Positions 1 to 8,488 of a stretch of DNA of 64,000 nt are shown in pieces. Each line of letters begins with the position of its first letter. Position 1 is the stretch's first letter. The stretch comes from Chitinophaga sp. GbtcB8 (lineage in GTDB: Bacteria; Bacteroidota; Bacteroidia; Chitinophagales; Chitinophagaceae): NCBI RefSeq assembly GCF_019091455.1, contig NZ_JAGXJN010000011.1, forward strand, positions 1-64,000, written 5' to 3'. The notes below the pieces were generated by a model. It did no database searches. It had not been told where the DNA came from and saw only the letters and a list, made by a program, of their open reading frames with translations. The position numbers and the translations under genes were made by a program.

Positions 1-55
1 CCACACAACTGGACACCTGCATAAAAAGTAGAGCCTCCCTCTTCAAGAAAAAAAC

Positions 56-322
56 ATGTACTTGCTCGTGGGGATACGCCTTACCGACCTGGTATACAGG
101 TCCGGTTATATGAACGTGCCGCACAGCAATAACCTGGTGTTTATTGAGATCACTGCCCGCCATGGCCGTACCGTGGAAATGAAAAAAGCATTATACCATT
201 CCATTGCAGAAAAAATAGCTGCACGCACACCGGTTACAATGGATGATGTGTTCATTGTGCTTACAGAAGTAACGGCCGAGAACTGGTCGTTCGGACAAGG
301 CCTTGCACAAATGGTTCTATAA
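56..322 (+). CDS. Tautomerase-family protein, C-terminal part; 5' end disrupted
   Basis: The readable frame gives 88 residues that match the C-terminal two thirds of Tautomerase_2-type proteins (LVFIEITARHGRTVEMKKALY, then DVFIVLTEVTAENWSFG). These enzymes use an N-terminal Pro1 as catalytic base; that part is absent here, so the ATG at 56 is not a credible native start. The same frame continues upstream to base 32 with a family-like SLPLQEKN, then meets an in-frame TAG at 29-31. A second frame from base 3 reads TQLDTCIKS, which fits the preceding helix of the family. I infer a frameshift at about 27-31, either a real lesion or an assembly error; the gene would begin left of the window. Family assignment is fairly sure, functionality is not. 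Confidence 0.6.
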   Translation: MYLLVGIRLTDLVYRSGYMNVPHSNNLVFIEITARHGRTVEMKKALYHSIAEKIAARTPVTMDDVFIVLTEVTAENWSFGQGLAQMVL

Positions 323-355
323 CTAGCCGCCATTTCTCCTGATCATATAACCCTG

Positions 356-383
356 CCTGCCGGTAATTACCGGCAGGTTTTTT
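356..383 (+). terminator. Intrinsic terminator after tautomerase
   Basis: A perfect 11-bp stem CCTGCCGGTAA/TTACCGGCAGG (356-366 with 367-377) is followed directly by six T (378-383). It lies 33 bp past the tautomerase stop. The remaining bases to 587 hold no gene; they are AT-rich leader for the peptidase and I find no clean promoter match in them. Confidence 0.8.
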
Positions 384-587
384 GCATAAACCCGCAGATC
401 CCTCATACGCTTACCTACGGCGGATATTAATTTTTTCTGCACCCCCTATATAAAGTTGATTAATCTAAAATATTTAAGTACATTCAATTAGCCCTATGTA
501 GCAGCCAGAGTCATGCACACATATATAGTAGCAATCTGTTTTTAATTTCCAAAATCCGTTTCGTTATTCATTTAAATTTTATTCGCT

Positions 588-2096
588 ATGAAAAGAAATC
601 AACTTATGCGTTTGGTCTTACCCCTTATGATGCTCATTGTTGTCGCCTCATGTAAAAAAGACCTCAACATCATTAATGGGTCACTGGACAAATCCAAAAA
701 ACAACAGGACCGGGGTTTCATTGTAATTGCGCAGGAAGGCGCAAAGCTTGAAACCATCTCAGAAGGTTTAACCGCCTTAGGCGTTAAGAAATTTAAGCTC
801 AAAGAAGCCATCAAGGAATTAGGATTAATTCATGTACAAACCCCAGATCCCAGCTTCCCTGAAAAAGCAAGAAAGATCCCGGGGGTACAATCCGTAGCGG
901 TAGACATTGTAATGAACTGGCGCCTGCCCACAAAAGTTTATCGTTCCTCAGTATCTTACAAACCCGGTGCGCATGCCGCTGCCGCAGGGCCTATGGCTAA
1001 ATCCAATGCATTAGCCAATAATCCTTACAGCTTTTTGCAATGGGATCTGCAATCCATTAAGGCACCGCAAGCCTGGCAAAAAGGCTACAAAGGCCGTGGC
1101 GCAAAAGTAGCTGTACTGGATGGCGGTTTCCTGCTGAACGATGCAGAAATTAAACCCAACATTATTTTAACGCACAGTTTTATTGAAGGTGAAGAAGTAC
1201 AGTACCATGGCGCAGAAGGTTTCAGCCATGGCACCCACGTTGCCGGCACTATTGCCGCACTGGACGATGCTTACGGCGTAGTAGGCGTGGCCCCGGAAGC
1301 AAAGCTGATGCTGGTAAAAGTATTGGATGATAATGGCTCCGGCCCCTGGAGCGGTATTATTGATGGTATCTTCTATGCCGTAAATCATGGCGCCAATGTG
1401 ATCAACATGAGCCTGGGTGGCGAGCTGCCCCGCAGAACTTTTGTAGATGATAATGGCACACCAGATGATCCTTCCGATGATTATACCGTGGTATATGACC
1501 GTGATGTAAGGGACCTGGTAATTGCTATGAACCGTGCTACCATCTATGCAAACTTATTGGGCACTACCGTAGTAGCTGCTGCCGGTAATGATGCATATAA
1601 CTACGATGTGGAAAAGAACTTTATTACTTACCCTGCCGCCTGTTTGGGTGTACTGTCCATTTCCTCCAACGGCCCGCTGGGCTGGGGCATTAACCAGGAT
1701 ACTACCTTGTACCGTCCTTCCATTTTCACCAACTCCGGTAAGAACTTTATTTCTTACGGTGCACCGGGCGGTAACTACAGCATTCCTATTAATACTACTA
1801 TCGTAAATGTAGGCGGTGTTGTTAATCCGGAATACGTGTTCGACTTTGTGTTTAACATTGGCGCCTGGGACGAAGCTACCGATACGTATTACTATACCTG
1901 GTCTGCCGGTACCAGCATGGCTGCCCCTCACGTTTCTGCGGCTGCAGCGCTGATCTATGGCAAATACGGCCGGTTGGCTAATCCCTTACTGGTGGATCTG
2001 CTGTTCCGCAAAAGCGCTACCGATTATGGTACGCCTGGTAAAGACCGTTTCTTCGGGAATGGCCAGGTTAATGCCGGTAAAGCAGTGAGCTACTAA
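588..2096 (+). CDS. Subtilisin-like S8 serine peptidase, lipoprotein
   Basis: Predicted exported serine endopeptidase of the S8 (subtilase) family, 502 residues. The N-terminus is a lipoprotein signal (hydrophobic MRLVLPLMMLIVVASC, lipidated Cys at about residue 22), so it is probably anchored in the outer membrane. Residues about 40-110 resemble an I9-like propeptide/inhibitor segment. The catalytic triad is visible: Asp178 in VAVLDGG, His214 in SHGTHVAG, Ser443 in GTSMAAPH, with the oxyanion Asn in AAAGND. The insertion DDNGTPDDPSDD near residue 285 looks like a calcium-binding loop. It stands alone between two terminators. Substrate unknown; extracellular protein degradation is the family role. 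Confidence 0.93.
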   Translation: MKRNQLMRLVLPLMMLIVVASCKKDLNIINGSLDKSKKQQDRGFIVIAQEGAKLETISEGLTALGVKKFKLKEAIKELGLIHVQTPDPSFPEKARKIPGVQSVAVDIVMNWRLPTKVYRSSVSYKPGAHAAAAGPMAKSNALANNPYSFLQWDLQSIKAPQAWQKGYKGRGAKVAVLDGGFLLNDAEIKPNIILTHSFIEGEEVQYHGAEGFSHGTHVAGTIAALDDAYGVVGVAPEAKLMLVKVLDDNGSGPWSGIIDGIFYAVNHGANVINMSLGGELPRRTFVDDNGTPDDPSDDYTVVYDRDVRDLVIAMNRATIYANLLGTTVVAAAGNDAYNYDVEKNFITYPAACLGVLSISSNGPLGWGINQDTTLYRPSIFTNSGKNFISYGAPGGNYSIPINTTIVNVGGVVNPEYVFDFVFNIGAWDEATDTYYYTWSAGTSMAAPHVSAAAALIYGKYGRLANPLLVDLLFRKSATDYGTPGKDRFFGNGQVNAGKAVSY

Positions 2097-2122
2097 TAAA
2101 TTTGTCCTTCATGTATATAAGA

Positions 2123-2160
2123 AAGAGGTCCGCCTGTAAAAGGGGACCTCTTCTCATTTT
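2123..2160 (+). terminator. Intrinsic terminator after S8 peptidase
   Basis: Stem AAGAGGTCC/GGACCTCTT (2123-2131 with 2144-2152), 12-nt loop, then CTCATTTT. It sits inside the longest possible upstream extension of the next reading frame, which supports the later start at 2192 for that gene. Confidence 0.6.
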
Positions 2161-2191
2161 AAACACCTGGTATTTTTGCTATCTTGCCGGC

Positions 2192-2944
2192 ATGAAACGT
2201 ATTTTAATTTTATTTAATTTGATTGCGGCGCTGGCTGGTCATTCCGTAGCGCAGGAAACTACCCTGGAAGGCGTAAAGGTTTCTGAAGATACGCTGGCCG
2301 CTTACCCGGGCGGTGAGCAGGCTTTTGACCAGTATATACTCACTGGCCTGCGTACTACCAAAGCGGCGCAGGCAGGTAATATCAGCGGTAACGTAGTTAT
2401 TAAGTTCGTGATTGATGAAAACGGGCGGGCAGGGGATATACGCATCACCAAAAAGCTGGGTTATGGTTGTGATGAGCAGGCCATTGCCCTGTTACGCCGC
2501 ATGCCCCTATGGCAACCGGGCGTGATCAATGGAAAACGGATTAAGACCAGGCTGGAAAAAGTCTTCCATTTTTATACAGATAATATGCAGGCTGCCGATA
2601 ACACAGCAGAATTTTCACGTGATATGCTGCCCGTCGGGCCTTCCGGCTTTGGCACACAGACGCAGGACCTTGAAAAATACCTGCAGGCTAACTTTGTATA
2701 CCCCGCCGGTGTACAACAGGATGTAGCAGATGTAATAGTGATCCGGTTCAGGATAGCCCCCGATGGCGCTACTGATAACATACAGCTTATAACAGGCCAG
2801 GGCGATGCTTTTGACCAGGAAGCCATCCGGGTAATAAAAAATATGCCGCCCTGGCAGCCCAAGCTGACCGGCTTTAAACCGGTAGAAGATTACCGCCAGC
2901 TGGTGATAGGCTTTAAGAACAAAAAACCTTTGTTAATACGCTAA
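2192..2944 (+). CDS. Secreted protein with two tandem TonB C-terminal domains
   Basis: About 250 residues from the ATG at 2192, chosen because it opens a classical signal peptide (MKRILILFNLIAALAGHSVAQ) and because a terminator hairpin occupies the frame upstream. Two TonB_C-like repeats follow: roughly residues 35-130 (NVVIKFVIDENGRAGDIRI, LLRRMPLWQPGVINGK) and 165-250 (VIVIRFRIAPDGATDNIQL, VIKNMPPWQPKL). Unlike a true TonB energy transducer it has no N-terminal membrane anchor followed by a proline-rich rod, so it is probably a free periplasmic protein. In Bacteroidota such domains often occur as accessory proteins of unknown role; coupling to TonB-dependent transport is only a guess. Confidence 0.8.
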   Translation: MKRILILFNLIAALAGHSVAQETTLEGVKVSEDTLAAYPGGEQAFDQYILTGLRTTKAAQAGNISGNVVIKFVIDENGRAGDIRITKKLGYGCDEQAIALLRRMPLWQPGVINGKRIKTRLEKVFHFYTDNMQAADNTAEFSRDMLPVGPSGFGTQTQDLEKYLQANFVYPAGVQQDVADVIVIRFRIAPDGATDNIQLITGQGDAFDQEAIRVIKNMPPWQPKLTGFKPVEDYRQLVIGFKNKKPLLIR

Positions 2945-2987
2945 ACACTAAATGCTAAATGCCAAACGCTAAACGCTAAATGCCTGC
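2945..2987. repeat. GCTAAA-word repeat between convergent genes
   Basis: The whole 43-bp gap is built of degenerate copies of (A)CTAAATGC/GCTAAACGC. Bases 2958-2983 match the reverse complement of 13985-14010 at 25 of 26 positions, so this is one arm of an inverted pair 11 kb apart. It carries no gene. Confidence 0.7.
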
Positions 2988-5411
2988 CTACAATCGTTCC
3001 AATACCATCATGTCGGTATTGATCATTATTACCCGGTATTGCCGCTGTAGCTTTTTCTGCTTATTGTAAAGCCGCAGCAGCTTAGTGGGTTTGTTAAACT
3101 CGTAACGATACCCATCTTCCCACTTTGTTTCCTTCTCGTAATTGTCGGCATAAGAAAAGCGGTTGCGGCCAGGTTGCCTGTGTAATACCATCCTGGCGCT
3201 TACAAAGAAGGAATCTGCCATAAAGATCACCTGCTTATAAACAGAATCACCTGTTTCATAATCCGGTACTTCCGGTGCTTTAGGTGTGTACACTTCATAA
3301 GCACCCGCGGAATCCCGGCGGGTCCAGGTTTTGAGCATTTCATTCCTGTAGCCCGGAACATAATCCTCGTTCTTTTTATCCTTTATAAAATAAGCGGCGG
3401 CATCACTTTCATAATAGTGTCCTTTGCCAGCCAGCACTGCGTTCAGCTCTGTGGTTAAAGTTATATTGTCCCGCTCTTTGTAGCTGGATTTTTTTGCAAA
3501 AATGGCCGGGTGATGCGCTTCCCCTGCAATGCCATAAATACCCATATTACCTTCAATAGACTCTTCCATTAATGCCATAGCGCTGATCTTACGGTTAATG
3601 TACAGCACATTTTGCAGCTGGTGCCGGCTGTCCATCAGCTGCAGGTAGCCGAACAGCTGTTTCATTTTATCGCTACGCTGCCGTTGTATAATACATTTCA
3701 GGAACACCACATTTTTTCCTTTGTATAAGGCCTGCAGTTTTTCCAGGTTATACAGGCCGAGGCTGGCATTCTCCTTTCGAAAGAAATGGTTGTACATGGA
3801 TATTACCACTACTTTGCCGCGATAACTTTTTAACACGGCCTGCCAGTCAGCTTCGTTATTAATTTCGCGGATGCGCGTACTGTCCAGCTTTACTGCCAGG
3901 CCGGCGCTGGCGGTTTTAATGGCCTCCTGCCGGTTAAGGCTGTCCACCAGCCACCAGGGCATGTTGTTTGCTGCTGCGGCATCCTTAAAGACATTCAGCC
4001 GGTAGGTAGAGGGGATCCGCAGATCATCATCCGAATAGCTGCTGTGCAGCAGCTGGTACAGGTTAGCGGCAAAATGTGCTGCCGGGTCTTTAAGGATAGT
4101 AGTATTCATTGCATAAGCCACAGAATCGCGCTGCTCTTTAAAAAATTCATCCTGTATTTTCCGGGTCAGGTAGCGGAAGGCAATGGCCGCATCTTTATCG
4201 CCGTTGAAATAGGTTTTAATAATTTCTTCATCCTTCATATTGCGCAGCAGGGCGCCATCTTTTTGTATGGCTTTATAAGGCTGCATAAATTCCGGAGAAA
4301 GAAAGCGGCCGTAATCGTTATTAATGCGCTGCGCCATCTTATCTGTGGAAAAGGAATAGCGCATACCGTTACTGCGGCTGCTTTCCCGCAGCCGGTCTGC
4401 ATAATAACCGGCCAGCTGGTAAAAGTTGTCGTGCAGCACGGCGTAAGGTGATCCCGGTACCAGGTAGCGCTGGTACAGCTGCTGTGCTGTGGCGCTGTCT
4501 GCATTACGCATATCGGATAAGTGTTTGCAGGCATAATCATACAACACTTCCTCTTTTATATAATCAATGACAACCTGTGGCACTTTGGCAGGTGAGTACA
4601 CCTGCGATAATGCAGTTATGTTCTGTGTATAAGCCGTATCATTTAACCCGCTGCGGTAAGTTAAAAAATGCTGGTACTGGTTATTAAGGTCTGCATCATC
4701 GCCCATGACAGCTACGCGTTGCGCTACCAGGTCATAGTCCGGGTTGGGGTTGCTTACTTTAATGTCCGGGTTCACGGCCAGCAGTAGGCTGCTGCCGGGT
4801 TGCGCCAGGAAGGTAGCTATTTTATCCTGGTTATAGATCAGCGTACATTTTTGCAGCTTATACAGCGGAAAAGTAATATTAAAGCGGCCTGTTTTATCCA
4901 GGTCGGCCGGTAAGTACTCCGTTTCGCCGGTCAGCACATTTTCATAGCTTATCAATACATAGTTGTATTGCAGCTTGTTCCTGGAGGCAGTGGCCGGCAG
5001 CTGCAGGTAACCTTTTACGGTGGCCGTGCCTACCCGGAACAACGGCTGTTTTAAAGGCTGCTGTATGGGCTGGTACCCGTAATTATAAGTACGTATATGC
5101 TTTAACGTTTGTGGCTGCCCGTTCTCCGTAAGTATAAGGGTATGGGCATCTTTCAGGGAAAGGCTCAGCCGCTTGCCGGCTAAGGTTATTTGCCAGTGAC
5201 CATTACTTCCGGTAAGGGCCGTAATAAGGGACACATTGTTCTGGTAACAGGCAACGCCGTTATACAGCCCTATTACAAACTGGTTGCTGCCATCTGTTTT
5301 AAGCCAGTTGCCGCTTAGCGCTTCAGGCATTGTTGTCTGCTGTGCAAGCGCCATAGCGGCATACAGCCATAGCAGCAGGGTAGCAGTTCCCCTCCGAATT
5401 ATACTATGCAT
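2988..5411 (-). CDS. Secreted protein with degenerate thioredoxin-like C-terminal region
   Basis: 807 residues with a signal peptide (ends near AMALAQQ). Residues about 125-215 look like a beta-sandwich of the kind found ahead of thioredoxin domains in Bacteroidota TlpA-like proteins. Residues about 560-670 resemble a thioredoxin fold (WQAVLKSYRGKVVVISMY, then a helix, then KNVVFLKCI), but where CXXC is expected the sequence reads HFFRKEN, so redox activity through that motif is unlikely. It is the second gene of a two-gene minus-strand operon, 4 bp after the WG-repeat gene. Function unknown; a periplasmic or surface role is inferred from the signal peptide only. Confidence 0.65.
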   Translation of the reverse strand: MHSIIRRGTATLLLWLYAAMALAQQTTMPEALSGNWLKTDGSNQFVIGLYNGVACYQNNVSLITALTGSNGHWQITLAGKRLSLSLKDAHTLILTENGQPQTLKHIRTYNYGYQPIQQPLKQPLFRVGTATVKGYLQLPATASRNKLQYNYVLISYENVLTGETEYLPADLDKTGRFNITFPLYKLQKCTLIYNQDKIATFLAQPGSSLLLAVNPDIKVSNPNPDYDLVAQRVAVMGDDADLNNQYQHFLTYRSGLNDTAYTQNITALSQVYSPAKVPQVVIDYIKEEVLYDYACKHLSDMRNADSATAQQLYQRYLVPGSPYAVLHDNFYQLAGYYADRLRESSRSNGMRYSFSTDKMAQRINNDYGRFLSPEFMQPYKAIQKDGALLRNMKDEEIIKTYFNGDKDAAIAFRYLTRKIQDEFFKEQRDSVAYAMNTTILKDPAAHFAANLYQLLHSSYSDDDLRIPSTYRLNVFKDAAAANNMPWWLVDSLNRQEAIKTASAGLAVKLDSTRIREINNEADWQAVLKSYRGKVVVISMYNHFFRKENASLGLYNLEKLQALYKGKNVVFLKCIIQRQRSDKMKQLFGYLQLMDSRHQLQNVLYINRKISAMALMEESIEGNMGIYGIAGEAHHPAIFAKKSSYKERDNITLTTELNAVLAGKGHYYESDAAAYFIKDKKNEDYVPGYRNEMLKTWTRRDSAGAYEVYTPKAPEVPDYETGDSVYKQVIFMADSFFVSARMVLHRQPGRNRFSYADNYEKETKWEDGYRYEFNKPTKLLRLYNKQKKLQRQYRVIMINTDMMVLERL

Positions 5412-5415
5412 AGGG

Positions 5416-6687
5416 TTAATTACTGGTTAGCTGTATACCGGGAATAAAGATCTTACCGCTTTTCATATCCATATATCCTTTTTTTCCATTGGGCATTTCT
5501 ACCAGCCAGGCGCGCAGGTAAGGATCGCTGTTGTAAATGTTCTGCAGCACCGGCGGGGTTATCTCGTTCAGATTCCTGCTCAGTATCCCTATCTTGTTAT
5601 TGCGGATGGTTTTGTAATAGCTGCCGGTATAAATAATATCATCATATTGAAAAGGCGCCAATATTGTTCCTGCAGGGTTAATAATACCTGCTTTCCCGTT
5701 CTTTACAGCTTTCAGTGTTACGGAAGGCACGTCCCTGCTGTAAGGGTCATAACTCAGTTTTTGCAGATTCGTATAGCCGTTCAGGTCAAAGGTATTTAAG
5801 ATCTCTGTTTCTCCGGAGGTGTACAGGGGGCGGTTTTCAAGGGTCAGCTTCCACTTGTTATTGCCCTGGTTATAAATGTAAATATCCTTTTTCATTTCAG
5901 GACCGTCTGCAGTACCTTCCATGGCAACTGTTGACTCCATTAACGTTGTTTCCTCCATAACAGGAGCTTCTTCCTTTTTAGGTTTTTTTTTGGCCGGTTT
6001 TTCTTTTTTTGGCTGAGGTACTACAACACCCTGCTCATCAAACCATGTATTAATCTTACCGGTGGTGGCCACCAGTATTCTGTTACCGTTCTGCCATGCA
6101 TCTTCCAGCTTATCGTATTTAGCGGGCAGCACAATGGCGCCGGTACGGAGGTCTATCAGGCCGTATTTGTTACCGGTTTTTATTTTCCCGCGGTTATTGT
6201 AGCCCCGCAGGAATGAAGCATCGTCATAACCTTTTTGGTTGAGCGGTTGCCCGGTAAAGATGTTTAAAAAATGCTTTTTACCGGCCTGGGTAACCAGCAG
6301 TACAATAGCATCTTTGTAGTTGTAATCATTCAGCTTGTCAAACACAAAAGCGGATACCGGTTTGCCGGTAGTGAAATTCAGCAGCTGGTATTTGCCCTGT
6401 AATTGTGCAGTACCTGCATTCATACCAAAGTAGTTCAGGGCTTCATAATCACAGGGGAGGATCATATTTCCATCCGGGCTTATAAGGCCGTAGCGCTGCT
6501 TCTTTTGTACGATCGCAAATTTGTTGTCTACAAACCGGAAGCTGGTATCAAACTGGGGGGCTACCAATACTGCCAGGCTTTCATCGGTAAGCCCCCATTT
6601 GGCTCCCTCTGCATAAGGGTAGTAGCGGTTTTGCGATATGGCAGGTAAGGCCAGGCAGCATAAAAGCAGGTGAAAAATATGTTTCAT
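5416..6687 (-). CDS. WG-repeat protein, secreted
   Basis: 423 residues starting with a signal peptide (MKHIFHLLLCCLALPAISQ). Several WG-type repeats are visible, for example GAKWGLTDESLAVLVAPQFD, QRYGLISPDGNMILPCDYEAL, NKYGLIDLRTGAIVLPAKYD, GKAGIINPAGTILAPFQYDD and NKIGILSRNLNEITPPV. WG (PF14903-type) repeats form a beta-rich scaffold; no enzymatic role is established. A lysine-rich linker (KKEKPAKKKPKKEE) at about 220-240 divides the repeats into two blocks. First gene of the operon with the 807-residue protein directly downstream, suggesting a joint envelope function. Confidence 0.85.
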   Translation of the reverse strand: MKHIFHLLLCCLALPAISQNRYYPYAEGAKWGLTDESLAVLVAPQFDTSFRFVDNKFAIVQKKQRYGLISPDGNMILPCDYEALNYFGMNAGTAQLQGKYQLLNFTTGKPVSAFVFDKLNDYNYKDAIVLLVTQAGKKHFLNIFTGQPLNQKGYDDASFLRGYNNRGKIKTGNKYGLIDLRTGAIVLPAKYDKLEDAWQNGNRILVATTGKINTWFDEQGVVVPQPKKEKPAKKKPKKEEAPVMEETTLMESTVAMEGTADGPEMKKDIYIYNQGNNKWKLTLENRPLYTSGETEILNTFDLNGYTNLQKLSYDPYSRDVPSVTLKAVKNGKAGIINPAGTILAPFQYDDIIYTGSYYKTIRNNKIGILSRNLNEITPPVLQNIYNSDPYLRAWLVEMPNGKKGYMDMKSGKIFIPGIQLTSN

Positions 6688-6921
6688 CTGTTAAGATTGA
6701 TTTTTTTACGGGTCAGATAGAACCTCGCATTAACATGCCCCTGTGTAAGAAAATGTCTCATGCCCGGTTTTATAAGATGATAGGATCAGGTGTAAAGATG
6801 AGTTCGTAAAGATAATAATATTAAAAATATTTTAAATGCAATAATCATAAAATAATATAGTGGGCCGGCCTGCTCTTTCACGCCTCATTTACAAGGGGTT
6901 TAAGAATGTAATTAATTTGAA

Positions 6922-6929
6922 TACATTTG
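6922..6929 (+). promoter_or_regulatory. Candidate -7 box TACATTTG
   Basis: TACATTTG matches the Bacteroidota -7 consensus TAnnTTTG exactly. A T-rich GGTTTAAG lies about 19 bp upstream as a weak -33. It is 32 bp before the ATG at 6962, and downstream of the other possible in-frame start at 6860, so it also fixes the start of the next gene. Confidence 0.5.
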
Positions 6930-6961
6930 CGCATAATTACAGATCATTGTTTACACTGATT

Positions 6962-7339
6962 ATGAAGGATTATAAAAAGCATTTTATAGTACCAGCACCT
7001 CCGGAAGATGTGTACCGGGCGCTCACCAACCCGGCCACCATACAGCTTTGGAGCGGGGAGCCGGCAGAAATGAGTACAGAGCCGGGCTCAGAATTTTCCC
7101 TGTGGGAAGGGAGCATTGCCGGCCGCAACCTGGAGTTTGTGGAAGATAAAAAGATCGTGCAGCAATGGTATTTCGGGGAGCAGGAGGAAGATTCTATTGT
7201 AACCATTATCCTGCATCCTGATAAGAAAGGCACTTCGGCAGAATTAAAACATACCAATATCCCGGACGACGCTTATGCCGATATTGTGGAAGGATGGCAG
7301 GATGCCTATTTTGGTGCGCTCATAGATTTTTATCTCTGA
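6962..7339 (+). CDS. SRPBCC (START/Bet v1-like) domain protein, AHSA1 type
   Basis: 125 residues beginning MKDYKKHFIVPAPPEDVYRALTNPATIQLWSG, the standard opening of activator-of-Hsp90-homologue-1-like (AHSA1/PF08327) proteins. The later strand ENWS-type region here reads IVQQWYFGEQEEDSIVTIIL, followed by LKHTNIPDDAYADIVEGW and a C-terminal helix, so the domain is complete. The start at 6962 is preferred to an in-frame ATG at 6860 because a promoter-like box lies between them. These proteins bind hydrophobic ligands or serve as stress-related or toxin-antitoxin-unlinked helpers; the ligand cannot be predicted. Confidence 0.88.
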   Translation: MKDYKKHFIVPAPPEDVYRALTNPATIQLWSGEPAEMSTEPGSEFSLWEGSIAGRNLEFVEDKKIVQQWYFGEQEEDSIVTIILHPDKKGTSAELKHTNIPDDAYADIVEGWQDAYFGALIDFYL

Positions 7340-7424
7340 TAGCGTAACATATTTTTATTATTGGTATATTTATATTAAAATTACACCCCGTAAGTAAGAA
7401 CAAAGCAAAACCCGTAATCAGTAA

Positions 7425-8060
7425 ATGCGTGTTGGAAAAATACAACTACTGAGAAGGAGCTGGCAGATTTCATGGGAGAATACGAGTTTTAAAAAGAAAA
7501 TGATCACTGGCAGCATTACACTTGTGCTCATTTTTTTAACCTTCCCATCCTTTTTCCGGTATATCGAAAAACGGGATGGTACGGTACTGAACGACTGGAT
7601 CCTGGCCAGCATACCTGCAATTGACGTTTCAATCCCTATAATGATCCTTATATGGGGAATGATGGTATTGTTTGTGGTGAGAGCCACAGCACGGCCCAAG
7701 CTGTTCCTGACCTCTGTTACAGCATATATATTACTTTGCGTATCCCGCTGCCTTACTATTTTCCTGGTGCCCCTGGCGCCACCCGTGGATATGATAGCCT
7801 TAACCGATCCGCTGACCGGTGTATTTTACGGTGGGCAGTCTATTAGTAAAGACCTGTTCTTCTCCGGCCATACCTCTTTACTTTTCCTCATTTTCCTTGG
7901 CTGCGAAAAAAAGCAGGATCGTTACCTGGCAGGTATCAGCACATTCCTGGTAGCAGTGCTGCTGCTGGTACAGCATGTCCACTATACTACGGATGTAGTG
8001 TTTGCACCGCTGTTTTCCATTATGGCATATGCATTGGCTGTTAAGTGGGTGGATCTGTAG
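7425..8060 (+). CDS. PAP2_C / sphingomyelin-synthase-like membrane enzyme
   Basis: 211 residues with about six predicted membrane segments. The C-terminal half carries KDLFFSGHTS (about residues 145-154) and, further on, HYTTDVV (about 185-191), the H...HxxxD arrangement of the PAP2_C domain found in sphingomyelin synthases and related lipid head-group transferases or phosphatases. Bacteroidota make sphingolipids, so a ceramide phospho-head-group transferase or a lipid phosphatase are both possible; the sequence alone does not choose. It is followed by the long repeat region at 8061, and its stop codon touches the first repeat arm. Confidence 0.75.
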   Translation: MRVGKIQLLRRSWQISWENTSFKKKMITGSITLVLIFLTFPSFFRYIEKRDGTVLNDWILASIPAIDVSIPIMILIWGMMVLFVVRATARPKLFLTSVTAYILLCVSRCLTIFLVPLAPPVDMIALTDPLTGVFYGGQSISKDLFFSGHTSLLFLIFLGCEKKQDRYLAGISTFLVAVLLLVQHVHYTTDVVFAPLFSIMAYALAVKWVDL

Positions 8061-8354
8061 AGCTGTTAGCTTTTAGCTTTTAGCTCTTAGTCCTTAGCGC
8101 TTAATACCTGACCGCTAATAGCTAATCCCTAACAGCTAATCATTAACTACTACCCGCTAACTACTACCCGCTATCCGCCATCCGCTATCAGCTACTCGCT
8201 ATCAGCTACTCGCTATCAGCTACTCGCTATCAGCTACCCGCTATCAGCTACCCGCTATCAGCTACTCGCTATCAGCTACCCGCTATCAGCTACCCGCTAT
8301 CAGCTACCCGCTACCCGCTACCCGCTAACAGCTAACAGCTAACAACTAACAGCT
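8061..8354. repeat. Inverted word-repeat element with 14-bp minisatellite
   Basis: Outer arms 8061-8090 and 8325-8354 are inverted repeats of each other (26 of 30 positions), each made of GCTAAA/GCTAAC words. Between them are nine head-to-tail copies of a 14-bp unit (C/T)CGCTATCAGCTAC at 8182-8307, varying only in the first base, followed by shorter CCGCTAC copies. The non-coding stretch continues with looser GCTAA words to about 8392. It contains no gene; with the promoter at 8439 it accounts for the gap from 8061 to 8488. Confidence 0.85.
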
Positions 8355-8438
8355 AATCACTACCCGCTAAAGGCTAATAGTTACCCACTATCCTTTCTTG
8401 CCCTATTAACTATTAATTGTTAATGAATTTTCAGAAAA

Positions 8439-8470
8439 TTTTGAAAATTCGGAAAACAGGAATACCTTTG
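8439..8470 (+). promoter_or_regulatory. Promoter for the small membrane-protein/M48 group
   Basis: TTTTG at 8439-8443 and TACCTTTG at 8463-8470 are separated by 19 bp, a good match to the Bacteroidota -33/-7 promoter. Transcription would begin near 8475, leaving a leader of about 14 nt before the ATG at 8489. This rules out the longer in-frame start at 8417. Confidence 0.6.
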
Positions 8471-8488
8471 TCAGGAACTTTCGCACTT

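Noticed and set aside
8182..8307. CRISPR-like array
   Set aside because: The units are 14 bp and directly abutting with no unique spacers; no cas genes are nearby. It is a minisatellite.
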